Assembly: GCF_003047105.1 (NCBI RefSeq)
Contig: NZ_CP028475.1
Span: forward strand, 2,852,001-2,916,000
Length of the DNA: 64,000 bases
Source of the DNA: Celeribacter baekdonensis
GTDB lineage: Bacteria; Pseudomonadota; Alphaproteobacteria; Rhodobacterales; Rhodobacteraceae
Reading direction: 5' to 3'
Part shown: one piece after another, positions 1-7,379 of the stretch
Layout: the number at the start of each line of letters is the position of its first letter
Position numbering within the stretch: the first letter of the stretch is position 1
Translations under genes and position numbers: made by a program
The notes under the pieces: generated by a model
The model's input: only the letters and a program-made list of their open reading frames with translations
Database searches by the model: none
Told to the model about the DNA's origin: nothing

Positions 1-389
1 GCGGTCGGTTGGCTGTGCAGATGCACCAAAGCATCAATCGCCAACTCATAAAGCTCGGTTTCATCATGCCCGGAGGTGAGCAGATTGCCATAGGTCGCCG
101 TGCCGAAGTCTTCGATCAAGGCAAGCCCCACCGCCGGGTCTGCCCCCACAACCCGTGGGGCGCTCAGGCCCAAACCTGCGAGGTGGCGCGCCAACCGCAA
201 GAACGCGGCAAAGCCCACCGGGTCAGTGCGGTCATCCATCAACAACAGCTCCGCATCCGTCAGGCGGAAATACCGCCGCGCCGAGGCGTCGCCGGGCAGC
301 GCCGACACCGTGGCGGCGGCCTGTCCATGACGCGCCAAAAACGAGGCGATGGGCGGATCAAGTTTGGTGGGGGCACAGAGCACGGTCAT
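1..389 (-). CDS. Aminoglycoside phosphotransferase-like small-molecule kinase (3' part missing)
   Basis: Partial gene; the window ends after about 129 codons. The N-terminus reads as a phosphotransferase of the APH/choline-kinase fold: a GDASARRYFRL stretch near residues 34-44 matches the glycine-rich nucleotide loop seen in AmgK-like sugar kinases, and ALIEDFGTATYGNLL (about 92-106) matches the hinge region. The catalytic loop lies outside the window, so activity cannot be judged. The start is fixed by an ATGA overlap with the upstream cupin gene, so it is the last visible member of the transporter/glycosyltransferase/cupin operon. By family it would phosphorylate a hydroxyl or sugar-like substrate with ATP in the cytoplasm. 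The muramate-recycling role of true AmgK is not supported, because the usual partners are absent here. Family call is good, substrate unknown. Confidence 0.7.
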   Translation of the reverse strand, partial: MTVLCAPTKLDPPIASFLARHGQAAATVSALPGDASARRYFRLTDAELLLMDDRTDPVGFAAFLRLARHLAGLGLSAPRVVGADPAVGLALIEDFGTATYGNLLTSGHDETELYELAIDALVHLHSQPT

Positions 390-730
390 CGGATCATATA
401 GACCTTTTTGATGGTCTCATGGACGGTGCAGACGCCTTTCCAATCTTTCGGGAAAAACGCCGCCGTGTCAGGGGTGATTTCAATCACTTCACCGCTTTCA
501 TGGACATAGGTGCAGCGTCCCTCAAGGAAGTGACAGAATTCGTCAGAGGTCACATGGCACTCCCATTTGCCGGGGGTGCAGATCCACACCCCGCATTCAG
601 ACTGGCCCTCGGGTCCTTTGTGCATCACCACGCCGCTGACGTGGGACTCGCCCTCGATCATGGTGGGGATGATGCCCCAATCGACGGTCTCGGTGAGCGC
701 AGTCGGGTTTTTCAAAACAGGTGTTGTCAT
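386..730 (-). CDS. Cupin domain protein (DUF861-type), second of a tandem pair
   Basis: A 114-residue single-domain cupin. The conserved core is seen as GVWICTPGKWECHV followed by DEFCHFLEG (about residues 63-71) and a second half ending in a VHETIKKVYMI strand. This pattern belongs to the cupin_3/DUF861 group, which includes ureidoglycine aminohydrolase-like and ethanolamine-utilisation-like proteins, often small metal or ligand-binding enzymes. It overlaps the kinase gene by 4 bp downstream and follows a paralogous cupin 12 bp upstream, so it is clearly translated in the same operon. Its role in that operon is unknown; an isomerase, lyase or ligand-binding function on the imported substrate would fit. 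No specific enzyme is assigned. Confidence 0.8.
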   Translation of the reverse strand: MTTPVLKNPTALTETVDWGIIPTMIEGESHVSGVVMHKGPEGQSECGVWICTPGKWECHVTSDEFCHFLEGRCTYVHESGEVIEITPDTAAFFPKDWKGVCTVHETIKKVYMIR

Positions 731-742
731 CTCTCAAATCCC

Positions 743-1102
743 TTAGGTGAGCATGTAGCTGTTGCGGGTTGTTTCAAAAATCTCGGCCACGCCGGTCCAT
801 CCGGCCTTAAACACCACAGCGGTGCCGGGGGTGATGTCGATCACCTCGCCTGCGTCACTGCGGTATTGGGCGCGCCCGGAGATAAAGTAACAAAACTCAT
901 CGCGGGGCACGGAAAGCCGCCATGTACCGGGTGTACAGACCCAAATGCCGGTTTCGGGGCTATTGTTTGGCCCTTTGAACAGAAGCCGCCCGGTGGAATG
1001 TGACGCGCCTGCAAGGGCGTCGGGCTGTGCGCCCCAATCGGCGAGATCGTCAAACGTGGCGGCACCGTGAATATGCGGCGCGGAGGAGGAAAGGTTTGTC
1101 AT
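743..1102 (-). CDS. Cupin domain protein (DUF861-type), first of a tandem pair
   Basis: A 119-residue cupin paralogous to its downstream neighbour: both carry G(I/V)W(V/I)CTPG(T/K)W, then DEFC(Y/H)F(I/L)(S/E)GR and a final R/K-x-x-YM strand. The start at 1102 (MTNLSSSAP) was chosen over a longer reading because it forms an ATGA overlap with the stop of the glycosyltransferase gene at 1099. Two diverged copies in tandem suggest either a heteromeric bicupin or two successive steps on related substrates. The first copy lacks the second one's HVTSDEFCH histidines (it has VPRDEFCY), so metal ligands may differ between the two. Function unknown. Confidence 0.8.
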   Translation of the reverse strand: MTNLSSSAPHIHGAATFDDLADWGAQPDALAGASHSTGRLLFKGPNNSPETGIWVCTPGTWRLSVPRDEFCYFISGRAQYRSDAGEVIDITPGTAVVFKAGWTGVAEIFETTRNSYMLT

Positions 1103-2376
1103 GCGACCAACCCCGCCAAAAGTTTCGCCGCCTTCAAAGGCCCTTCGCAGGACTGCATATGTTTGGAAATGGCGACCAAGCGGTCGGCCATGTCTGCATC
1201 TGTCAGACAGGCTTCGATCTTGGCGATCATCTCTTCGTCGCTCCATTCATAGCGATCGGAACGGAAACCGTAGCCGGTTTCTTGCACGCGCATCGCGTTG
1301 TCATGGCCGTCCCAAACATAGGGCATGATGATCGCGGGTCTGCCAAAATACAGGCACTCGGTGAAGGAGTTGTTGCCACCATGGTGGATCACCGCATCGA
1401 CTTGCGGGATGACGGAGGGCTGTGGATACCAGCTTTCGATGATCACATTGGGCGGGATGTCGGAGTATTCGTCTTTGTAATCGCCGACATTGAACAGGGC
1501 ACGATAGCGGGTCTTGCCGATCAGCGTGATCAGCCGTTTCAACAGATCGGTGTCGCCAGAGCCCAGCGAGCCGAAGGAGACATAAAGCAGCGGACCGTCG
1601 TTGTTGGCGGCAAATGTTGGCACCTCATAGGGCGCATCTTCGCGCACGCAACCTTCGAGATACTGGAACCGCGCCGGGTCAAGCGGGGTCTCGCGCTTAT
1701 AGGTCAGCGGCTGCGGATAGAGCATCATGTTCATATAGGGGGAGGCTTCGAAAAACTCGCCGATCTTGTACGCGTCTTCGCCGCACTCCGCGAGGAAAGC
1801 GTTGAAATCGGCGTGGATCGGGGCAATGACCTCCTCGAACTTGGCGCGAAACGCCGCGTGGCCCTCGGTGTCGTTTTCCGACATGCCGGAGAGGTGCGGC
1901 GGGATGGCCGGGTCTTCGATCTCGTTTTCAGAGCAGGAAATGATCCGCACCCATGGCACGCCATATTGTTTGATCGCCGGGAACAGGATGACGTTATCGA
2001 CGGCAATCACGTCGGGTTTGATCCTGTCCAAAACGGCGGGCAAATCTTTTTGCGCCCATTTGGCGCTGTCGACGATCGCCTCCCAACATTCCTTGACGTA
2101 ATTGTCGATCTGATCAATCGGCGCTTTGCGGAAATTGGGGATGTGACCGTTGATGAAATCTTCCCAGAATTTCGCCATTTGCTCGGGCGGCATCGGTTCA
2201 GAGAGGGCCACGGGATGGGCCTCAAAGCCGTAGCCTTGGTAAATTTCGACAAAGCCGGGATCGGACAGGAACACCACTTTATGTCCCATCTTGGTCAAGG
2301 CTTGTGCAATCCCGACTGAATTCAACGCGGGACCGTAGGCGGCTTCGGGGAAAAGGGCGAAGGTTTTCTGTTCCAT
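1099..2376 (-). CDS. Family-1 (UGT/MGT-like) glycosyltransferase, copy 1
   Basis: A 425-residue GT-B fold glycosyltransferase. The C-terminal donor-binding region is clear: LYVSFGSLGSGD, WYPQPSVIPQVDAVIHHGGN and WDGHDNAMR are the PSPG-like signature of YjiC/macrolide-type enzymes that use nucleotide sugars. The N-terminus reads ALFPEAAYGPALNSVGIAQAL, where most family members have a glycine-histidine acceptor motif (GHxxP); the usual catalytic histidine is not seen there. A strong AAAGGAG ribosome site precedes the ATG at 2376. It lies 20 bp after the potA-like gene and overlaps the first cupin by 4 bp. A paralog of 422 residues is encoded at 7376-8644. Probable role: attaching a sugar to a small molecule taken up by the adjacent ABC system. 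Acceptor and donor unknown. Confidence 0.85.
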   Translation of the reverse strand: MEQKTFALFPEAAYGPALNSVGIAQALTKMGHKVVFLSDPGFVEIYQGYGFEAHPVALSEPMPPEQMAKFWEDFINGHIPNFRKAPIDQIDNYVKECWEAIVDSAKWAQKDLPAVLDRIKPDVIAVDNVILFPAIKQYGVPWVRIISCSENEIEDPAIPPHLSGMSENDTEGHAAFRAKFEEVIAPIHADFNAFLAECGEDAYKIGEFFEASPYMNMMLYPQPLTYKRETPLDPARFQYLEGCVREDAPYEVPTFAANNDGPLLYVSFGSLGSGDTDLLKRLITLIGKTRYRALFNVGDYKDEYSDIPPNVIIESWYPQPSVIPQVDAVIHHGGNNSFTECLYFGRPAIIMPYVWDGHDNAMRVQETGYGFRSDRYEWSDEEMIAKIEACLTDADMADRLVAISKHMQSCEGPLKAAKLLAGLVA

Positions 2377-2396
2377 GGTGACTCCTTTGACGGGGT

Positions 2397-3458
2397 TCAA
2401 TTTGGGAAAATATGGGTGTCTTTGGCGGACCACTGCACGGTGATACTTTGGCCGACTTCGGGGGCGTGGCCGTCCGCCTCATCTGCGGTCATCCGCGAAA
2501 TCACCGGGGTGTCTGAGAGCGGCGTTTTGATATGCAGCAACAGATCAAGACCGTGATAGGCCACCGCGACGATCTCGCCGCTCAACTGGTTGTCGCCGGT
2601 GCCGGTGACATGGAGCCGCTCGGGGCGAATGGCGGCGAGGGCCGCGCCATTCTTGGCGATCTCAGCGATGCTTTCGGATCGGATCACACGGCCATCCATG
2701 CCAACGAAGTCAGCACCCTTTTTGTGGACCGGCAGGAAATTCATCACCCCGATAAAGTCGGCGGCAAATTTGCTTTGCGGCGCTTCGTAAATGTCATGTG
2801 GGCTGCCGACCTGCAAAAGTTTGCCATCCTTCATGATGGCGATGCGGTCGGCCATAACCAAAGCCTCTTCTTGGTCATGGGTCACGATGATAAAGGTGAT
2901 GCCGAACTCATGCTGCAACCGTTTGAGTTCAAGCTGCATCTCGCTGCGCAGTTTTTTGTCCAACGCGCCCAGCGGTTCGTCGAGCAAAAGCACCTTTGGC
3001 CGTTTCACCAAAGCCCGCGCCAAGGCGACCCGTTGGCGTTGCCCACCCGAAAGTTGGTCGGGTTTGCGTTTGGCCAAATGACCAAGCTGAATGACCTCAA
3101 GGATCTCATTGACCCGCGCTGCGATCTCCGCTTTCGGCAGGCGATCCATCTCAAGCCCGTAAGCAATGTTTTGCGCCACGGTCATATGCGGGAACAGCGC
3201 GTAGGATTGGAACATCAGGTTTAAAGGCCGCTGGTTGGGCGCGAGTCCGGCGATGGACGTACCCTCCAGCGTGATGTCACCGGCCGAGAGGTCTTCAAAC
3301 CCCGCGAGCATGCGCAACAGGGTGGTTTTGCCACTGCCTGAGGCGCCGAGGAGCGCGAAGAACTCGTTCTTGCGAATGTCCAGCGACACGCCATCGACAG
3401 CTTGCACAGTGCCAAAGGTCTTGGAGACGTCTTTGATGCTTAAAAACGATTGGGTCAT
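2397..3458 (-). CDS. potA: Polyamine-type ABC transporter ATP-binding protein
   Basis: A 353-residue ATPase that powers the importer encoded with it. Walker A is GASGSGKTT (about residues 38-46), the signature is LSGGQRQRVALARAL, Walker B is VLLLDEPLGALD, and the switch histidine is in IVTHDQEEAL. After residue 240 there is a TOBE-type regulatory domain as in PotA, MalK and other type I importers. It overlaps the permease gene by 4 bp. The family match is to the spermidine/putrescine (PotA) group, but in Rhodobacterales many paralogs carry other amines or small organic ions, so substrate is not established. The gene symbol is by similarity only. Confidence 0.88.
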   Translation of the reverse strand: MTQSFLSIKDVSKTFGTVQAVDGVSLDIRKNEFFALLGASGSGKTTLLRMLAGFEDLSAGDITLEGTSIAGLAPNQRPLNLMFQSYALFPHMTVAQNIAYGLEMDRLPKAEIAARVNEILEVIQLGHLAKRKPDQLSGGQRQRVALARALVKRPKVLLLDEPLGALDKKLRSEMQLELKRLQHEFGITFIIVTHDQEEALVMADRIAIMKDGKLLQVGSPHDIYEAPQSKFAADFIGVMNFLPVHKKGADFVGMDGRVIRSESIAEIAKNGAALAAIRPERLHVTGTGDNQLSGEIVAVAYHGLDLLLHIKTPLSDTPVISRMTADEADGHAPEVGQSITVQWSAKDTHIFPN

Positions 3459-4246
3459 TGGCCGGGCAAGCCTCCTTTGTTCAGTCGCTGGGAGAGGGCC
3501 AGTGCGATCACAGAGACCGCCATCACCAGAGTGGCCAGAGCGTTAATTTCAGGGGTCACACCAAAGCGGATCATGGCGAAAATCTGCATCGGCAGAGTGA
3601 TCGAGGCGCGTCCGGCACCTGATGTGAAAAAGGCGATGATGAATTCATCCACAGAAAGGGTGAAGGCCAAAAGCGCCCCCGCAACGATGGCGGGCATCAA
3701 CACCGGAATGATGACGCGTTTGAGCGTGGTAAAGGTCGAGGCACCGAGATCTGCGGAGGCTTCGACAATCGACCAGTCAAAGTTTTTCAACCGCGCCCGC
3801 ACCACGGCGCAGACAAAGGCCAGGTTGAACACCACATGGCTGACGATGATCGTGTGCAGCCCCATTTTTACGCCGATCAGCGAGAAAAACGACAACAACG
3901 CGATGGCCAAAACGATGTCGGGAATGATCATCGGGGCGAAAATCAGAGTTTCCAACCATTTGCCATTACGACGGCGGATTTCGACGCCGATGGCCAACAA
4001 GCTGCCCAAAAGCGTGGACAACAGGGTCGAAAAAATCGCCACGATCAAAGTGTTGCCCGCCGCTTTGAGGATGTCCTCATTCTCAAGCAAAGCACCATAC
4101 CATTTGAACGAAAACCCGGTCCAAGCGGTGGGGAGGCCACCTTCGTTAAAGGATAGGCCCACCAGCACCGAAATAGGGATGTAGAGAAAGGCAAAGATCA
4201 CGCCGAGGATGACCAACATCAGGCGGAATGTGTTGCGATCAGCCAT
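3455..4246 (-). CDS. potC: Polyamine-type ABC transporter permease, PotC-like
   Basis: A 263-residue inner-membrane permease with about six hydrophobic segments, the first at residues 8-28. The EAA loop that contacts the ATPase is visible as EASADLGASTFTTLKRVIIPVLMPAI (about 160-185), typical of PotC. It overlaps the PotB-like gene by 8 bp and the ATPase gene by 4 bp, so the four transport genes form one transcription unit. Together with PotB-like it forms the membrane channel of the importer. Substrate specificity is set by the binding protein and is unknown. Confidence 0.87.
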   Translation of the reverse strand: MADRNTFRLMLVILGVIFAFLYIPISVLVGLSFNEGGLPTAWTGFSFKWYGALLENEDILKAAGNTLIVAIFSTLLSTLLGSLLAIGVEIRRRNGKWLETLIFAPMIIPDIVLAIALLSFFSLIGVKMGLHTIIVSHVVFNLAFVCAVVRARLKNFDWSIVEASADLGASTFTTLKRVIIPVLMPAIVAGALLAFTLSVDEFIIAFFTSGAGRASITLPMQIFAMIRFGVTPEINALATLVMAVSVIALALSQRLNKGGLPGQ

Positions 4247-5099
4247 TTTGCGCTCCTTTGCGACCAGAGGCGCGCTCGGCCACGACAGCTTGCAGCATCA
4301 AAAGACCAAGCATCACCGCGATCAACACCATCGAAAGCGCCGCACCAAAGGGCCAATCATTCGCGGTCAGGAATTGGGCGTAGACAAGGTTGCCGATCAT
4401 TTGGAACTGGCCACCGCCTAAGAGCGCGGGGGTCACGAAATTGCCGATTGAGAGGACGAAGACAAAGACAAACCCCGTGGCGATCCCCGGCACAGTCATC
4501 GGCAGCGTCACACGGCGGAACGTGGTCCATCCAGACGCGCCCAGATCGCGCGAGGCCTCGGAAATATCGGGGTTCAGACGCGACAGTGGCGCGTAACAAC
4601 TGAGAATGACGAAGGGCAGGTAGTTGTAGACCAGGCCGATGATCACGGCTTGCTCCGAATACAACATGCTGGGCAATTCACCCTCAAACCCAAGCCAGCG
4701 GGCAAGGTTCACGATCAAGCCTTCGCGGTTCAGCAACACGATCCACGCATAGGTGCGCACCAGATAGTTTGACCAGAACGGCAGCACGGCAAAGAACAAC
4801 AGCATGGATTGGTGGCGACGTGGCATCGCGGCAATAGCATAGGCCGCCGCATAGCCCAGTACACAGGCAATGGCGGCGGACAGCCCGGCGATCCCGGCGG
4901 ATTTCAGGAAAATCTTGAAATACAGCGGGTCAAACACCAGCGCGAGGTTTTCAAATGTGACTGTATACTCAATCCCGCCGTAAATGCCCCGCCGGAAAAA
5001 GGCGAGCACGAGGATGAGCACACAGGGCACAACCATCAACCCAAACAGCCAGAACATGGCCGGGGTCATCAAGATCATGGGGCGGCGGTCAGTGGACAT
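4239..5099 (-). CDS. potB: Polyamine-type ABC transporter permease, PotB-like
   Basis: A 286-residue permease of the PotB/PotH group with six or so membrane segments and an EAA loop EASRDLGASGWTTFRRVTLPM near residues 190-210. The start at 5099 (MSTDRRPMIL) is preferred because an AGGGA ribosome site lies seven bases upstream; a longer in-frame ATG at 5132 has no ribosome site and would sit beside the upstream stem-loop. It follows the binding-protein gene after a 108-bp gap that holds a strong hairpin, and overlaps the PotC-like gene. It forms half of the transmembrane channel. Confidence 0.87.
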   Translation of the reverse strand: MSTDRRPMILMTPAMFWLFGLMVVPCVLILVLAFFRRGIYGGIEYTVTFENLALVFDPLYFKIFLKSAGIAGLSAAIACVLGYAAAYAIAAMPRRHQSMLLFFAVLPFWSNYLVRTYAWIVLLNREGLIVNLARWLGFEGELPSMLYSEQAVIIGLVYNYLPFVILSCYAPLSRLNPDISEASRDLGASGWTTFRRVTLPMTVPGIATGFVFVFVLSIGNFVTPALLGGGQFQMIGNLVYAQFLTANDWPFGAALSMVLIAVMLGLLMLQAVVAERASGRKGAQNG

Positions 5100-5152
5100 A
5101 GAAAATCCCTGTGCTGAACCAGTCAGCATCATTTTGTGCGATTGGGGGGGGA

Positions 5153-5184
5153 TGGTCCCGCCCTTGGGGAAAGAGGCGGGACCA
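5153..5184 (-). other. Stem-loop between the binding-protein and permease genes
   Basis: A perfect 10-bp stem (arms 5153-5162 and 5175-5184, TGGTCCCGCC against GGCGGGACCA) with a 12-base loop. There is no run of T after it on the minus strand (it is followed by ATCCCCCCCC), so it does not look like a full terminator. In many ABC operons a hairpin after the binding-protein gene protects that part of the mRNA and raises binding protein over permease; this is the likely role here. Confidence 0.6.
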
Positions 5185-5207
5185 AAAGGGAGCGAGGCGT
5201 GTTTGGA

Positions 5208-6251
5208 TCAGTTCGCTTTGATCTCGGAGACGAGGCGAGAATAGTCGCGCTGGGCGGCTCCCACGTCACGCAATTGCTCAAATTTCAACATATCCGCCGG
5301 GGCCATGCCCATGTTTGGGAATGTCTCGATCAGCGCCGGGTCGACACCGTCCATCGCGGCCTTGTTCGGCACTTTGTAGAGGATGTTTTCGGCGGCCCAA
5401 CGGTGATTTTCGGCATCCAGAATGTAGTTCACAAATGCATAGGCCGCATCTTTGTGCTCAGACGCCTTCAGGATCACCATCGTGTCGACCCAAAGATCAG
5501 AACCTTCAGTCGGGATCATGTATTTGATGTCGGAATTTTCACCGATGCCGTAGTTGCACCAGCCATCCCATGCTTGCACCAATTCTGCTTCGCCGGACAC
5601 AAGCTTGGCGTAGAACGTCGTGTCATCATAGGCCAGCAAAGTGCCTTTGGCTTTGATCAAAAGATCACGCACTTCGGCCATTTTGTCGGGATCTGTTTCG
5701 TTCACCGAATAGCCAAGCGCCAATTGACCCGCAGCCAACAACCAACGGTCGGTTGCGAGCATGGTGGTCTTGCCGGAGACGGCTTCGGTGGGTTCCAAAA
5801 GATCGTACCAAGAGGTCGGTTCTGCAACCAGATCGGAGCGATAGCAAAGCCCAGTCGTGCCCCAGGCATAAGGCAGCGAGAACACGTTGCCCGGATCGTG
5901 CGGCAGCTCGGTGGCTTCGGTGTAGAGATTGGCGATGTTGGGGATTTTGTCGTGGTCGAGCTCTTCGGCCAAACCTAGGTTGTGCAAGACTTCGGCAAAC
6001 GGCGAGGACACAAAGACAACATCATAACCTGCGCCTTTTGACGCGATCAATTTGCCCATGATTTCTTCGTTTGTGGCGTGCAACACCAGTTCGGCTTCGT
6101 TGCCGGTTGCGGCGTTGAACGTGTCAATCGCATCGGCGGCCATATAGCCATCCCAGTTTGACACGGTGAGCGGCTCAGCCAGCACAGGTGCGGCCAGCGC
6201 AGCCAGTGTCACGGTCAAGCAAACACCGCTGCGCAGTGTGTGTTGTATCAT
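5208..6251 (-). CDS. potD: Periplasmic substrate-binding protein, PotD-like
   Basis: A 347-residue extracellular solute-binding protein of the PotD/PotF group. A cleavable signal peptide is clear (residues 1-26, ending AAPVLA before EPLTVSNWDGY). SNWDGYMAADAIDTFNAATG is the usual N-terminal strand of polyamine-binding relatives, and TDRWLLAAGQLALGYSVNETDP resembles the hinge. The ATG at 6251 is chosen because GGAGG lies eight bases upstream; a TTG at 6266 would include that ribosome site. It is the first gene of the operon and diverges from a GntR regulator, with a 16-bp palindrome 32 bp upstream of the start. The protein delivers the substrate to the PotBC channel; the ligand is unknown. Confidence 0.87.
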   Translation of the reverse strand: MIQHTLRSGVCLTVTLAALAAPVLAEPLTVSNWDGYMAADAIDTFNAATGNEAELVLHATNEEIMGKLIASKGAGYDVVFVSSPFAEVLHNLGLAEELDHDKIPNIANLYTEATELPHDPGNVFSLPYAWGTTGLCYRSDLVAEPTSWYDLLEPTEAVSGKTTMLATDRWLLAAGQLALGYSVNETDPDKMAEVRDLLIKAKGTLLAYDDTTFYAKLVSGEAELVQAWDGWCNYGIGENSDIKYMIPTEGSDLWVDTMVILKASEHKDAAYAFVNYILDAENHRWAAENILYKVPNKAAMDGVDPALIETFPNMGMAPADMLKFEQLRDVGAAQRDYSRLVSEIKAN

Positions 6252-6283
6252 AAACGTAACCTCCAATGGGTCTGTTGGACTGT

Positions 6284-6299
6284 CCGAACCATGGTTCGG
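6284..6299. promoter_or_regulatory. Perfect 16-bp palindrome, candidate operator of the divergent potD/gntR promoters
   Basis: CCGAACCATGGTTCGG is its own reverse complement. It sits 32 bp upstream of the potD-like start and about 147 bp upstream of the GntR start. A related looser dyad, CCGA-N4-TCGG, lies at 6395-6406. GntR/FadR-type regulators bind short dyads in just such divergent regions, so this is the best candidate site for the adjacent regulator. Binding is inferred. Confidence 0.55.
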
Positions 6300-6446
6300 T
6301 AATTTGTGTTGCGATTCTTTATGATCGCTATAGTCTTAGTATTAATCGTAGAAATTATACGTCAATTTGTTTTTGCGGTCTTTTTTGGTGGCGGCCGATT
6401 GGTCGGATGCTCTGGGCCCAAAACCCCAGCCTCAGAGGAGGGGCTT

Positions 6447-7379
6447 ATGCCGAGATCGCGCAGCAACACGCGTCAAAACCACCTAAAGCTGGCCCGCCAG
6501 ATCATTGAGTTCATTTTAGAGCATGATTTGAATAAGGGAGATCACCTGCCGGAATCGGTCTTGTCCGAGGCGTGTGGGGTGTCGAGAACGCCCATTAGAT
6601 CCGCATTTAAGCTATTGGAACAAAAAGATATTGTTCAAAGGCGCGAGGAGGGTGGGTTTTTCCTTAATCTCACGCCGGATGCTCTGTCGGCGGACATCTC
6701 CTCTGATCTTGATGATATGGAGGGGTCTTTGGCGGCGCGCATTCTCTCGGATCGGGCTGAGCGCCGCCTCTCAGATGTTCAGTCTGTCAGCGCGCTTGTT
6801 CGGCGCTACGGCGCACCAAGATCGTCTGTATTAAATTCACTAAAAATACTGTCTTCCGACGGAATCGTTGTTCAGCTTCCGGGCCGCGCTTGGGCGTTTC
6901 AGCCGATGTTGGACACGCCAAACGCGATTGAAGAAAGCCTCGCCTTTCGATTGACGCTTGAACCACAGGCCATTTTGACGCCGGGTTTTCAGGTCGACAG
7001 CCAAAAGATCGGCTTGATGCGGCAACAGACGGAAGAGTTTCTCCAACGCCCTGATGGCAAGCTCAGTTCCTCGGCTTTTCTACGCTTGGATTGCGCCTTT
7101 CACAGCTTCATCGCCGAAAGTTCTGGCAACCGTTTTGCGCGCGGCGTCTTGCTGGCTCATCAGCGCCTGCGCCTCTCGACGCAAAAGGATCACACCATCG
7201 CGGATTTTCGCCTGCGCCAATCGCTGAATGAACATCTGGGTATTCTCGACAGTCTGGAGCGGATGCAACTTCAGCTTGCCGCCGACCAAATGGTGCTGCA
7301 TCTACGGCGCAGCCAGATCCGTAAACCGCAAACGGTCAATCGCGGCATTCTACCCCTCGCGCGCGGAGGCTCATTATGA
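6447..7379 (+). CDS. GntR-family transcriptional regulator
   Basis: A 310-residue regulator. The N-terminal winged helix spans about residues 13-74, with the recognition segment SEACGVSRTPIRSAFKLLEQKDIV typical of GntR proteins; the rest (about 110-290) is a helical effector domain most like the FCD/FadR group. A second helix-turn-helix-like stretch RRYGAPRSSVLNSLKILSSDGIV near 127-149 is also GntR-like, so the protein may carry two such units. A GAGGAGGGG ribosome site precedes the ATG at 6447; a GTG start at 6306 would add an unlikely hydrophobic leader. It overlaps the second glycosyltransferase by 4 bp, and diverges from the transporter operon, so it probably senses the transported compound and controls both directions. 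Confidence 0.82.
   Translation: MPRSRSNTRQNHLKLARQIIEFILEHDLNKGDHLPESVLSEACGVSRTPIRSAFKLLEQKDIVQRREEGGFFLNLTPDALSADISSDLDDMEGSLAARILSDRAERRLSDVQSVSALVRRYGAPRSSVLNSLKILSSDGIVVQLPGRAWAFQPMLDTPNAIEESLAFRLTLEPQAILTPGFQVDSQKIGLMRQQTEEFLQRPDGKLSSSAFLRLDCAFHSFIAESSGNRFARGVLLAHQRLRLSTQKDHTIADFRLRQSLNEHLGILDSLERMQLQLAADQMVLHLRRSQIRKPQTVNRGILPLARGGSL

Noticed and set aside
1000..2319. 439-codon open frame on the plus strand opposite the first glycosyltransferase
   Set aside because: The minus-strand gene has clear GT-B motifs and a ribosome site; the plus-strand reading has neither.
5144..5151. Run of eight G, a possible phase-variation tract
   Set aside because: It lies outside the reading frame chosen for potB and is too short and isolated to claim phase variation.
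5136..5978. Long open frame on the plus strand opposite the potD-like gene
   Set aside because: It is a mirror of a GC-rich coding gene; it has no family features and runs against a clear binding protein with a signal peptide.
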